The translations under genes and the position numbers were made by a program. A stretch of 7,239 nt of DNA from Ilumatobacteraceae bacterium (GTDB lineage: Bacteria; Actinomycetota; Acidimicrobiia; Acidimicrobiales; Ilumatobacteraceae). This document shows positions 1 to 5,788 of the stretch, one piece after another (position 1 is the first letter of the stretch; each line of letters starts with the position of its first letter). The stretch is from positions 1 through 7,239 of the forward strand of contig JAENVT010000236.1 in NCBI GenBank assembly GCA_016650435.1, in the 5' to 3' direction. The notes under the pieces were generated by a model. The model worked only from the letters and a program-made list of their open reading frames with translations, made no database searches and had not been told where the DNA came from.

Positions 1-369
1 CCGACCGAGCGTCGCTTCCACCGCGTGCTCGCCACCGAGGCCTACGAGGCGTGGGTGATCTGCTGGCCGAGTGGCGAACTGCTCGACATGCATGACCACG
101 GTGGCTCGGCTGGGGCGTTCAGCGTCGTGTCGGGCGAGCTCGACGAGGCAGCCATCGAGGCGGGCGTGAAGGTGATGCGAACGTTCGGACCCGGCGACAC
201 GGCAGCCTTCGGTGCGTCTCGGGTTCACGCCGTTGCCAACCGTGGCGACGGCGTCGCGACCAGCGTGCACGTGTACTCGCCACCGTTGAGCACGATGATC
301 TACTACGAGTCCGACGACTCGGGTTCGCTGGTGGCAGTCGGAGAAGATGCCGGCGGCTGGAACGTCTAG
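1..369 (+). CDS. Cysteine dioxygenase-type thiol dioxygenase, 3' part (5' end outside window)
   Basis: The reading frame is open from the first base, and the first eight codons continue the family pattern, so the gene starts upstream; 122 residues are visible. Family knowledge: these cytosolic cupins use Fe(II) and O2 to oxidise cysteine, or a related thiol, to the sulfinate. Seen here, numbered from the window edge: HDH at 31-33 and RVH with His76 give the three-histidine iron site. SVHVY at 88-92 matches the Ser-His-Tyr outer-sphere triad, followed by the usual SPP. Where mammalian enzymes have the crosslinking Cys (five residues after the second His), this protein has Gly38, as in other bacterial members. 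The family call is strong. The substrate (cysteine versus 3-mercaptopropionate) cannot be fixed from this fragment. The gene converges on the oxidoreductase at 487-1422. Confidence 0.88.
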   Translation, partial: PTERRFHRVLATEAYEAWVICWPSGELLDMHDHGGSAGAFSVVSGELDEAAIEAGVKVMRTFGPGDTAAFGASRVHAVANRGDGVATSVHVYSPPLSTMIYYESDDSGSLVAVGEDAGGWNV

Positions 370-389
370 CTGGGCGCAAGGGGGCGGCG

Positions 390-483
390 CTTGGGCGCGG
401 AAATACGCCTGACAGTGCCGAAATCGCGCCCAAGGAAGCTGCTTGGGCGCGAAAATACGCCTGGGAATGCTGAAATCGCGCCC
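390..483. repeat. Two tandem copies of a 42-45 bp GC-rich palindromic repeat between convergent genes
   Basis: Copy 1 (390-434) begins with CTTGGGCGCG (390-399) and ends with its exact reverse complement (425-434), enclosing a 25-base loop. Copy 2 starts 52 bases later (442-483) with the same ten bases. Its right arm keeps only CGCGCCC (477-483) and then diverges, leaving a 7-bp stem. Over the shared 42 bases I count 37 identities, and all five differences fall in the loop. The loop itself carries AAATACGCC and GAAATCGCG, a weak internal direct repeat. A related fragment, CTGGGCGCAAG, lies just upstream at 370-380. There is no T-tract, so this is not a classic intrinsic terminator. The position between two 3' ends would suit a bidirectional transcription stop or a dispersed REP-like element. 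Confidence 0.75.
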
Positions 484-486
484 GCG

Positions 487-1422
487 TCAGAATTCGATGA
501 CCAGGCGGCCGCGAGTTCCACCGGCTTCGAGAATCCTGTGAGCCTCACCGGCTTGTTCCGCGGGGAATGTGCCGGCAACGCGCAGCGTCACGACCCGGTC
601 TTCGACGTGTTGGCGCAGCCGGTCGAGCTTGGCCTGTTCGCGGGCGTACCCGCGTACCCACACGGGATGGATCGTGATGCCGCGCTCGGTCTCGCCGGAG
701 TACGTGCGCAGCACGGCGAGCCCACCGCCATCGCGCACTGCAGGCAACGCCTGAGCGAAGAGCAGCGCGCCGTCGGCGAGTCCATCGACGCCGTCGGGCA
801 CGAGCGCACGGATCCGTTCCGCGACATCGGGTCCGCGGGCCACGACCTCGGCACCGAATCCGCTGACCAGTGCCTCGTCGGCCGGTGATGCATCGGCGAT
901 CACCCGCAAACCTTCCGCTGTTGCGAGTTGCGCGACATAGCCCCCGAACGCGCCCGCCGCACCCGTGACGGCGAGAGTCTGGCCAGGCCGCAGAGCCAGC
1001 AGGTCGAGAGCCAGCCGGGCGGTGAGTCCGTTCATCGGAAGTGTCGAGGCCTCGACGAGGCTCGAGCCCTTCGGAATGCGCGCCACCGATTCGGCCGGGA
1101 CCACGACATGCTCGGAGTAGGCGCCGTGCGATCCACGGGGCACCACGATGGCCATCACGTCGTCGCCAACCGAGAGGTCGGTGTCAGTCCCGTCACCGAT
1201 CTCGTCGATCACGCCGGCCGCATCCATCCCAGGCACATACGGTGGATCGAACTCCTTCTGCGACTCCGCTCGACTGCCATCGCGCACCAACGTGTCTGTT
1301 GGATTGACCGACGCGGCACGTACCCGAATACGAACCTCGCCGGGCCCGGCATGAGGCTCGGGCACGTCGAAGACTCGTAGCGCCTCCGGCCCGCCATACT
1401 CCGCGACCCCCATCACCTTCAT
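487..1422 (-). CDS. Zinc-free MDR-family NADP(H)-dependent quinone oxidoreductase
   Basis: This is a complete 311-residue medium-chain dehydrogenase/reductase of the quinone oxidoreductase type. Family members are cytosolic and transfer hydride from NADPH to quinones or other activated double bonds. Seen: an N-terminal GroES-like fold with ASVNPTD (37-43), the YVPGMDAAGVI segment (62-72), VGDDV (85-89), GAYSEHVVVP (100-109) and the nucleotide loop VTGAAGAFGGYVAQLA (152-167). The catalytic and structural zinc cysteines of alcohol dehydrogenases are absent, which supports the zinc-free QOR branch. The C-terminus ends in the family-typical GGTRGRLVIEF. Start: ATG at 1422 sits six bases after a TAGGTT box with no Shine-Dalgarno sequence; a second ATG lies three codons in. 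The natural substrate cannot be predicted. Confidence 0.9.
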   Translation of the reverse strand: MKVMGVAEYGGPEALRVFDVPEPHAGPGEVRIRVRAASVNPTDTLVRDGSRAESQKEFDPPYVPGMDAAGVIDEIGDGTDTDLSVGDDVMAIVVPRGSHGAYSEHVVVPAESVARIPKGSSLVEASTLPMNGLTARLALDLLALRPGQTLAVTGAAGAFGGYVAQLATAEGLRVIADASPADEALVSGFGAEVVARGPDVAERIRALVPDGVDGLADGALLFAQALPAVRDGGGLAVLRTYSGETERGITIHPVWVRGYAREQAKLDRLRQHVEDRVVTLRVAGTFPAEQAGEAHRILEAGGTRGRLVIEF

Positions 1423-1428
1423 GCCCGC

Positions 1429-1434
1429 AACCTA
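1429..1434 (-). promoter_or_regulatory. Candidate -10 box (TAGGTT) for a leaderless transcript of the MDR gene
   Basis: Read on the minus strand, CTAGGTT is followed by six bases and then the ATG at 1422. This places the expected transcription start at or next to the start codon. No Shine-Dalgarno sequence is present and I see no convincing -35. The same CTAGnnT arrangement occurs before the genes at 1679 and 5789. Confidence 0.45.
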
Positions 1435-1516
1435 GGCCGGCAGCGGCGTCCCCCGCCGAGGCCAGGCACGAAATATCCGGCACCACCGGAGATTTCGTGA
1501 CCTCGCGCCATCACAC

Positions 1517-1592
1517 TGGTGCGCCCGGAGGGACTCGAACCCCCAACCTTCTGATCCGAAGTCAGAAGCTCTATCCATTGAGCTACGAACGC
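1517..1592 (-). tRNA. tRNA-Arg (anticodon TCG), 3' CCA encoded
   Basis: The minus strand folds as a complete cloverleaf of 76 nt. The acceptor stem is GCGTTCG paired with CGGGCGC and contains two G-U pairs. The D stem is GCTC/GAGC. The anticodon stem is TCTGA/TCAGA, enclosing the loop CTTCGGA with anticodon TCG (plus-strand positions 1557-1559). The T stem is GGGGG/CCCTC, enclosing TTCGAGT. Discriminator A is followed by a genome-encoded CCA (1517-1519). Anticodon TCG reads arginine codon CGA, and CGN more widely if the wobble base is modified. The gene stands alone between the MDR gene and the lipoprotein gene. I found no repeat of its 3' end nearby that would mark an integrated element. Confidence 0.96.
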
Positions 1593-1664
1593 TTGTAACC
1601 GCATCGGATCGTAATCGGCTTTCCGACCTATCCGACAGCGCAGATTTCGACGGAGGGGCGCAAC

Positions 1665-1670
1665 TAGAGT
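1665..1670 (+). promoter_or_regulatory. Candidate -10 box (TAGAGT) for the lipoprotein gene
   Basis: CTAGAGT ends eight bases before the ATG at 1679, so the transcript would start at or within a couple of bases of the start codon. The G-run touching the ATG is too close to act as a ribosome binding site. There is no clear -35 at 17 bp; TTCGAC lies 13 bp upstream of the box. Motif inference only. Confidence 0.45.
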
Positions 1671-1678
1671 GCGCGGGG

Positions 1679-2263
1679 ATGGGCCCTTCGTCACGACGCA
1701 GCGTCGCAGTTGTCGTCCTCGCGATGGCGATGTCATCGTGCTCGTCGACGAAGGAGTCCGATGCACCGACTGCACCGCAGCCGGTCGACACGGTGCGGAC
1801 AAATGCAGCCAACGGCACGCCGGCGACGTTCGGGGTTCCCGCGGCGATTGGTGACCTGGAGATCACGGCCAGCGACCCGGCCATCGGGATCGACGGAAGT
1901 GGGCCCTGGCTGACCCTAAATGTGCGCGCCGAGAACCGGTCACAGGGCGACGTACGGACCCCTCAGTTCGAACTTCGCTGCTCAGGCAGTTCGTCGGGTG
2001 GGAGTTGGCTGGAGACGTCGACCTTCAAGCAAGGGGAGCCAGTGCCTGCCGGTTCGTTCAACGAGGGCACCATTAGCTTGCTGATGCCGGGAGACGAGCG
2101 GCTCGGCGCGGCGAGAGAGTCGTGTGCTACGCCGGCGACGGTCGTCGCCACGCTCCTCACCTTCGACAACACAGGCGCAGGCCCACCGATCCAGAAGCGC
2201 GTCGGGTGGGCAGTTCCGGACGAGCTCGTCGATCAACTGAACGCGGCCCCGCCTCCGACGTGA
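1679..2263 (+). CDS. Predicted secreted lipoprotein, function unknown, possibly DUF4352-like Ig fold
   Basis: The product is 194 residues. Residues 1-21 look like a lipoprotein signal: basic start (RR at 6-7), hydrophobic VAVVVLAMAM, then SSC with Cys21 as the likely lipidated residue. Met at -3 makes the lipobox weaker than usual. A Ser/Thr/Pro-rich linker (22-50) follows, as in surface-tethered proteins. Residues 55-180 appear to be beta-rich: GDLEITASDPAIG, then WLTLNVRAENRS, which resembles the strand pattern of DUF4352-type immunoglobulin-like lipoprotein domains. Cys101 and Cys149 could form a disulfide outside the cell. I do not recognise a specific family, and the DUF4352 resemblance is only a pattern impression. 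The tRNA upstream is on the other strand and the next gene downstream converges, so this is a single-gene unit. Confidence 0.72.
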   Translation: MGPSSRRSVAVVVLAMAMSSCSSTKESDAPTAPQPVDTVRTNAANGTPATFGVPAAIGDLEITASDPAIGIDGSGPWLTLNVRAENRSQGDVRTPQFELRCSGSSSGGSWLETSTFKQGEPVPAGSFNEGTISLLMPGDERLGAARESCATPATVVATLLTFDNTGAGPPIQKRVGWAVPDELVDQLNAAPPPT

Positions 2264-2293
2264 GGCGGATCATGTGATTGTTGTGCAACTGGC

Positions 2294-2764
2294 TTACATC
2301 GGCCGGCAGTTGCCGCAGACTCCATGCACGTCGAAGAGGTGATGCGACTCGGCGAAACCTTGCGATGCGAGCAGCGACTGCAACTCTTTGGTGATCAGAC
2401 GCTCCAGTTGCGGGCTGGGGTCGAAGTCGTTGACCACACCACACTCGGTGCACACCAGATGATGATGGTGGTGGCTGGTCAAGGACTCGGCGATCTCGAA
2501 TCGGTCGGTGCGGTCTGCACCCCCGACGCGCACGGCGACGCCGGCATCACACAACTCGCCGAGGTTGCGATACGCGGTCGACAACGGCACCCCCGAGATC
2601 TTGGCAACCTCTTCAGCCGTCACCGGTCGATCGGATGTGCGAAGTGCGGCCATCACCGAAACTCGATGACGGGTCAACCGCTGCCCGGCCTTCTGCAACG
2701 TTGTCGAAGCCCTCGTCGTGACTCCATCGGCCGCTGCTCGCTTCACACCACAAGAATAACCCAT
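2294..2764 (-). CDS. Fur-family metal-responsive transcriptional repressor (Zur- or Fur-like)
   Basis: A protein of up to 156 residues with the full Fur architecture. The winged helix runs from about 22 to 92, with QRLTRHRVSVMAAL (28-41) and the recognition region VPLSTAYRNLGELCDAG (59-75). The dimerisation and metal domain carries RFE (88-90), five histidines (98-102), C105-x2-C108 and C150-x2-C153. The two CxxC pairs form the structural zinc site known in many family members. At the place where actinobacterial Zur normally has a metal-binding Cys just before the His run I see no Cys, and Glu90 resembles Fur, so the sensed metal is uncertain. Its divergence from an ABC-3 metal importer makes zinc most likely, manganese or iron possible. 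Start choice: ATG at 2764, or GTG at 2746, which follows a TATTCT box by six bases and would give 150 residues. The gene is probably autoregulated through the shared operator. Confidence 0.9.
   Translation of the reverse strand: MGYSCGVKRAAADGVTTRASTTLQKAGQRLTRHRVSVMAALRTSDRPVTAEEVAKISGVPLSTAYRNLGELCDAGVAVRVGGADRTDRFEIAESLTSHHHHHLVCTECGVVNDFDPSPQLERLITKELQSLLASQGFAESHHLFDVHGVCGNCRPM
2753..2758 (-). promoter_or_regulatory. Weak candidate -10 box (TATTCT) for the Fur-family regulator
   Basis: On the minus strand TATTCT is followed by six bases and GTG (2746), fitting a leaderless start inside the longest reading frame. No good -35 is visible at 17-18 bp. A CTAGCTA sequence a few bases further upstream is an alternative. 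Low certainty. Confidence 0.25.
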
Positions 2765-2781
2765 AGCTAGGCATTTCGATA

Positions 2782-2810
2782 TTGAGAATCGATCTCATTC
2801 TTGGTATGGT
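2782..2810 (+). promoter_or_regulatory. Promoter of the metal importer operon: -35 TTGAGA, 17 bp, -10 TATGGT
   Basis: TTGAGA (2782-2787) matches the -35 consensus at five of six positions. A 17-bp spacer follows, then TATGGT (2805-2810), which matches at four of six. Seven bases after the -10 box comes GTG (2818), with no Shine-Dalgarno sequence, so transcription probably begins at the start codon. This is the best promoter in the window, and it decides the start of the ATPase gene: longer starts at TTG 2782 and ATG 2806 would lie inside the promoter. Confidence 0.7.
2783..2797. promoter_or_regulatory. Fur/Zur-type operator overlapping the importer -35
   Basis: TGAGA-ATCGA-TCTCA is a perfect 5-bp inverted repeat with a 5-base centre. 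Read as a 7-1-7 Fur-type box, the left half TGAGAAT fits TGAnAAT exactly and the right half GATCTCA fits partly. A second, overlapping inverted pair is AGAAT (2785-2789) and ATTCT (2797-2801). The box covers most of the -35 and the start of the spacer of the plus-strand promoter, and lies in the divergent gap next to the regulator gene. Binding by that regulator when metal is sufficient would block the polymerase. Confidence 0.65.
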
Positions 2811-2817
2811 ATTTGGC

Positions 2818-3549
2818 GTGTCGACCGCCCCCACTGTTCTCGAAGTCATCGACCTCGGGGTCACCTACGGCGACGCGGCGGTCCTCGACGACATTTCGTT
2901 CGCTGTCGGCAGAGGCGAACTGATCGCCGTCATCGGCCCGAACGGCGCGGGAAAGAGCACCCTCTTCAAGGCAATCTGCGGCTTGGTCAACCACACCGGT
3001 CAGGTGGAAGTCAACGGCGTGCACTGCCACAGTCGCACCGACCGCATGGACATCGCCTACATCCCCCAACGCAGCGACAGCGACATCACCTTCCCCATCA
3101 CAGTCGGCGAGCTGGTGCTCGCAGGCCGGCGTCGGTTCCACCACTGGTACGAGCGTCCGGGATCGCATGATCAGGACGAGGCGATGCGCATGCTGTCGCT
3201 GGTCGATCTTGCGGGGATGCAGGATCGGTCGCTCAACCAACTGTCGAGCGGGCAGTTGCAACGCGCCTACGTCGCTCGGGCCTTGGCTCAAGAAGCTTCG
3301 GTCCTGATGCTCGACGAGTCCTTGAGCGGTGTCGATGAACCGTCGACTGCTGAGTTGTTCGAAGTCTTCGAACGCCTCGCCAACAACGGCACCGCACTGC
3401 TGATCGCGACACACGATCTGGCGCTGGCCCGGCGACGGTTCTCGCGGTGCATGGCAGTGAACCGCCGACTGCTCGGCGACGGGCCACCCGACGTCGTGCT
3501 GGCGAGCGACGTCCTCGACCGCACGTTCGGGTCAGCGGCGCCGGCATGA
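2818..3549 (+). CDS. ABC-3 metal importer ATPase (ZnuC/MntB-like)
   Basis: A 243-residue cytoplasmic ABC ATPase that would power uptake of a divalent metal with the downstream permease. Seen, numbered from GTG 2818: Walker A GPNGAGKST (40-48), Q-loop YIPQ with Gln84, signature LSSGQ (142-146), Walker B VLMLDE (162-167) and H-loop THD with His199. TFPITVGELVLAGR (91-104) and LSGVD (169-173) are typical of the ZnuC/MntB/TroB branch. One oddity is that the residue after the catalytic Glu is Ser (LDES) where most relatives have Pro. The GTG start is chosen because a promoter and operator occupy the bases just upstream. The stop codon overlaps the permease ATG. Substrate is inferred from family and neighbouring regulator: Zn most likely, Mn or Fe possible. 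Confidence 0.92.
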   Translation: MSTAPTVLEVIDLGVTYGDAAVLDDISFAVGRGELIAVIGPNGAGKSTLFKAICGLVNHTGQVEVNGVHCHSRTDRMDIAYIPQRSDSDITFPITVGELVLAGRRRFHHWYERPGSHDQDEAMRMLSLVDLAGMQDRSLNQLSSGQLQRAYVARALAQEASVLMLDESLSGVDEPSTAELFEVFERLANNGTALLIATHDLALARRRFSRCMAVNRRLLGDGPPDVVLASDVLDRTFGSAAPA

Positions 3550-4376
3550 TCGCCACCGGTTTGTTCGAGGGCGAATACCTGAAAGCACTCGTCGGCGCGG
3601 CCATCATCGGTGTCGTCGCTCCGGTTGTCGGCACATGGATCGTGCTTCGGCGGATGGCCAACCTCGGCGACACGATGTCGCACGGCACGCTGGCCGGTGT
3701 CGGTGTCGCGTACGCGGCCGGCGCCAACATCCTGCTTGGCGCGCTCGGCGCAGGCGTAGTGATCGCGGTGTTGCTGATCCTGTTCTCCGCGAGTCAGAAG
3801 CTCGGTCACGAGGCGATCATCGCGGTGATGGGCAGCGCGCTGTTCGCACTCGGCATCATCATCATCTCGAGGATCGACACAACCCAGGAGCTCGAACACA
3901 TCTTGTTCGGCGACGTGCTGCAGTTGACGTGGAGCCAGATCGGCTTCAACTTCGTCATCGGTGGGCTTGCGGTCGCCGTTGTGTTGTTGTTGTTCAGCGA
4001 GCTGCGACTGGCGTCCTTCGATCACGTGCAGGCAGAGCAAGTCGGCGTCCACGTCGAGCTGGTGCAAGCTGTCCTTGTGGTGCTCCTGGCAGTCGTCGTT
4101 GTCATCAGCCTGCGCACCGTCGGCTCGATCATGTCGGTCAGCATGTTGGTGACCCCGGCAGCAACCGCTCGTCTCGTCAGCCCCACATTGCGACGGATGA
4201 CCCTGGTGGGGGTCGGACTGGGAGTGTCGGAGGGTCTAACAGGGGTCATCATCGGGCATGCCCTCAACGCTCCGCCAGGTGCGACCATCGGGCTCCTGGC
4301 GGCGGTGGTGTTCGCAATCGCGTACGCGATGACCCTGCCGAGGCGAATGCCTCACCACCACCGCCCGTTCGGCTGA
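3546..4376 (+). CDS. ABC-3 family metal importer permease (ZnuB/MntC-like)
   Basis: A 276-residue integral membrane protein with about seven to eight hydrophobic segments (roughly 14-34, 48-80, 91-108, 132-150, 173-189, 192-206, 218-236, 246-264). ABC-3 hallmarks seen: RRMANLGDTMSHGTLAGVGVAY (35-56, coupling and His-containing segment), LFGDVLQL (120-127), LVTPAATARL (201-210) and APPGATIGL (242-250). It would form the dimeric channel that receives metal from a solute-binding protein. The C-terminus carries HHH (270-272), which could touch metal but is unproven. ATG 3546 overlaps the ATPase stop in ATGA, indicating translational coupling; the frame is also open upstream, but only as overlap with the ATPase. 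No binding-protein gene follows. Confidence 0.92.
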   Translation: MIATGLFEGEYLKALVGAAIIGVVAPVVGTWIVLRRMANLGDTMSHGTLAGVGVAYAAGANILLGALGAGVVIAVLLILFSASQKLGHEAIIAVMGSALFALGIIIISRIDTTQELEHILFGDVLQLTWSQIGFNFVIGGLAVAVVLLLFSELRLASFDHVQAEQVGVHVELVQAVLVVLLAVVVVISLRTVGSIMSVSMLVTPAATARLVSPTLRRMTLVGVGLGVSEGLTGVIIGHALNAPPGATIGLLAAVVFAIAYAMTLPRRMPHHHRPFG

Positions 4377-4455
4377 GCCGCTCCAACCGCTCGCATGTGC
4401 ATGAGCACCTCGGGATGAGGCATGATGGGGCCCGCGCCACAGGGGTAGCGATTCC

Positions 4456-4463
4456 GAGGGGGG
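4456..4463 (+). promoter_or_regulatory. Strong purine-rich ribosome binding site fixing a TTG start
   Basis: GAGGGGGG is separated by seven bases from TTG 4471. This supports the TTG start, since no ATG or GTG is available nearby in frame. It contrasts with the other unit-leading genes here, which lack a Shine-Dalgarno sequence. The rest of the 4377-4470 gap holds only a 4-bp hairpin (CCTC/GAGG, about 4411-4423) and no convincing terminator. Confidence 0.6.
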
Positions 4464-4470
4464 ATCAGAC

Positions 4471-4935
4471 TTGAAGATCCACGTCACCGTCAACGGCACG
4501 GACCACGAAAGCGATGTGGAACCGCGCACTCTGTTAGTCCACTACGTGCGCGAAGCCCTTGGTCTGACGGGCACCAACGTCGGCTGCGACACGTCGTCGT
4601 GCGGTGCGTGCAGTTTGCATCTCAACGGCGAAGCCGTGAAGAGTTGCACGGTCTTGGCCGTGCAGGCCGACGGCGCCGACATCTTGACCATTGAGGGCCT
4701 CGCCCACGACGGAGAGATGCACCCGATGCAAAAAGCGTTCATGGAGAACCACGGCCTGCAGTGCGGATATTGCACGCCGGGCATGGTCATGGCGGCGACA
4801 AGCTTCTTGAAGGAGAACCCGAATCCGACGGAGCGCGAGGTGCGCCTCGGCCTCGAGGGCAACCTGTGCCGCTGCACCGGGTACCACAACATCGTGCAGG
4901 CCGTGCTGGCCTGCGCCGCAGGAGCGACAGCATGA
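4471..4935 (+). CDS. 2Fe-2S subunit of a xanthine oxidase/CO dehydrogenase-family molybdenum hydroxylase (CoxS-like)
   Basis: 154 residues, the normal length for the small subunit, carrying both [2Fe-2S] clusters. The plant-ferredoxin-like cluster is C39-x4-C44-x2-C47-x11-C59. The second is C98-x2-C101-x31-C133-x1-C135, in the typical QCGYCTPGM (97-105) and [16 protein letters not shown] (130-145) contexts. Gln97 normally contacts the molybdopterin cytosine dinucleotide of the large subunit. The protein passes electrons from the Mo site to FAD in a cytoplasmic heterotrimer. Start is TTG behind a strong ribosome binding site, giving the family-standard MKIHVTVNG. The stop overlaps the ATG of the FAD subunit. 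CO dehydrogenase activity itself depends on the absent large subunit, so the substrate is open: CO, aldehyde or N-heterocycle. Confidence 0.94.
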   Translation: MKIHVTVNGTDHESDVEPRTLLVHYVREALGLTGTNVGCDTSSCGACSLHLNGEAVKSCTVLAVQADGADILTIEGLAHDGEMHPMQKAFMENHGLQCGYCTPGMVMAATSFLKENPNPTEREVRLGLEGNLCRCTGYHNIVQAVLACAAGATA

Positions 4936-5750
4936 TTCCCGCCGCGTTCGACTACGTCCTCGCCGGTTCTGCCGAAGAAGCCATCCGGCTCATCGGTGAA
5001 CACAGTGACGATGCCAAGTTCCTCGCCGGCGGGCACAGCCTGCTGCCGTTGATGAAACTTCGTCTCGCCCAGCCAAGCGTGCTCGTCGACATCGGTCGCC
5101 TCAGCGATCTGTCGTACATCCGCGACGCCGGCGACCACATCGCGATTGGCGCGTTGACGCGTCACATGGACCTCGAAACCAGTTCCGTGCTCGCCGAGCA
5201 CGTTCCGTTGCTGGCCCATGCTGCTGGCCACGTCGGCGACCCACAGGTGCGTCACCGCGGCACGATCGGCGGCTCGATCGCCCACAGCGACCCAGCTTCG
5301 GATCTTCCAGCTACGACACTGGCACTGGGCGCGACGTACGTGGCTCAAGGCCCCAATGGCACGCGCGAAATCGCCGCTGGCGATTTCTTCCAAGGGTTCC
5401 TGGAGACGGCACTGGCCGCCGACGAGATGCTGACCGAGATCCGCGTCCCGAAGATGCAGGGCGCCGGATGGAACTTCCAGAAGTTCAACCGACGGGCCCA
5501 GGACTGGGCGATTGTCGGCGTCGCTGCATGGCGTCGCAACGGCGACAGCGGCGTCGGGTTGGTCAACATGGGATCGACTCCCATCCTGGCGACAAGCGTC
5601 TCGAATGCTCTTTCGCAGGGTGCCACGGTCGCCGATGCCGCTCAATTGGCCGCCGAGGACGCCGAGCCGCAGGGCGACCTCAACGCCAGCCCCGAGTACC
5701 GCGTGCATCTCGCCAAAGTGCTCGTGCGCCGCGCTCTCGAAGCCTGCTGA
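4932..5750 (+). CDS. FAD-binding medium subunit of a xanthine oxidase/CO dehydrogenase-family hydroxylase (CoxM-like)
   Basis: 272 residues, near the usual family length. Seen: the two FAD pyrophosphate-binding motifs, [14 protein letters not shown] (31-44) and [18 protein letters not shown] (109-126), then the EIRVP strand (169-173), and [15 protein letters not shown] (185-199), matching the conserved C-terminal CODH flavoprotein domain. The subunit accepts electrons from the 2Fe-2S partner and hands them to quinone or another acceptor. Start is ATG 4932 overlapping the upstream stop in ATGA; the frame extends further upstream only as overlap with the small-subunit gene. The next gene downstream has its own promoter-like box, so this pair ends the unit without a large-subunit gene. 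Confidence 0.94.
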   Translation: MIPAAFDYVLAGSAEEAIRLIGEHSDDAKFLAGGHSLLPLMKLRLAQPSVLVDIGRLSDLSYIRDAGDHIAIGALTRHMDLETSSVLAEHVPLLAHAAGHVGDPQVRHRGTIGGSIAHSDPASDLPATTLALGATYVAQGPNGTREIAAGDFFQGFLETALAADEMLTEIRVPKMQGAGWNFQKFNRRAQDWAIVGVAAWRRNGDSGVGLVNMGSTPILATSVSNALSQGATVADAAQLAAEDAEPQGDLNASPEYRVHLAKVLVRRALEAC

Positions 5751-5774
5751 ATCCCCTTCGACGACTCCCATCGC

Positions 5775-5780
5775 TAGCCT
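5775..5780 (+). promoter_or_regulatory. Candidate -10 box (TAGCCT) for the PAP2 gene
   Basis: CTAGCCT ends eight bases before ATG 5789, in the same arrangement as before 1679. TTCGAC lies 12 bp upstream of the box, closer than a normal -35. The 38-bp gap after the FAD subunit thus appears to restart transcription. Motif inference only. Confidence 0.45.
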
Positions 5781-5788
5781 GGTAGGCC

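Noticed and set aside
390..483. CRISPR array or classic intrinsic terminator
   Set aside because: There are only two units with near-identical loops, not variable spacers, and no T-tract follows either stem.
391..888. Plus-strand frame beginning in the tandem repeat and running over the MDR gene
   Set aside because: It lies antisense to a complete MDR protein. The repeat part has stem-loop rather than coding character.
1517..1592. tRNA-Arg as an attachment site for an integrated element
   Set aside because: There is no integrase gene, no repeated tRNA 3' segment and no phage or conjugation gene on either side.
2264..2293. Terminator between the lipoprotein gene and the convergent regulator
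   Set aside because: Only short weak complementarities (ATCA/TGAT, TTG/CAA) are present, with no GC stem or T-run.
2767..4067. Overlapping minus-strand frames opposite the ABC ATPase and permease
   Set aside because: They mirror GC-rich codon positions of two well-supported ABC genes and contain no family signature.
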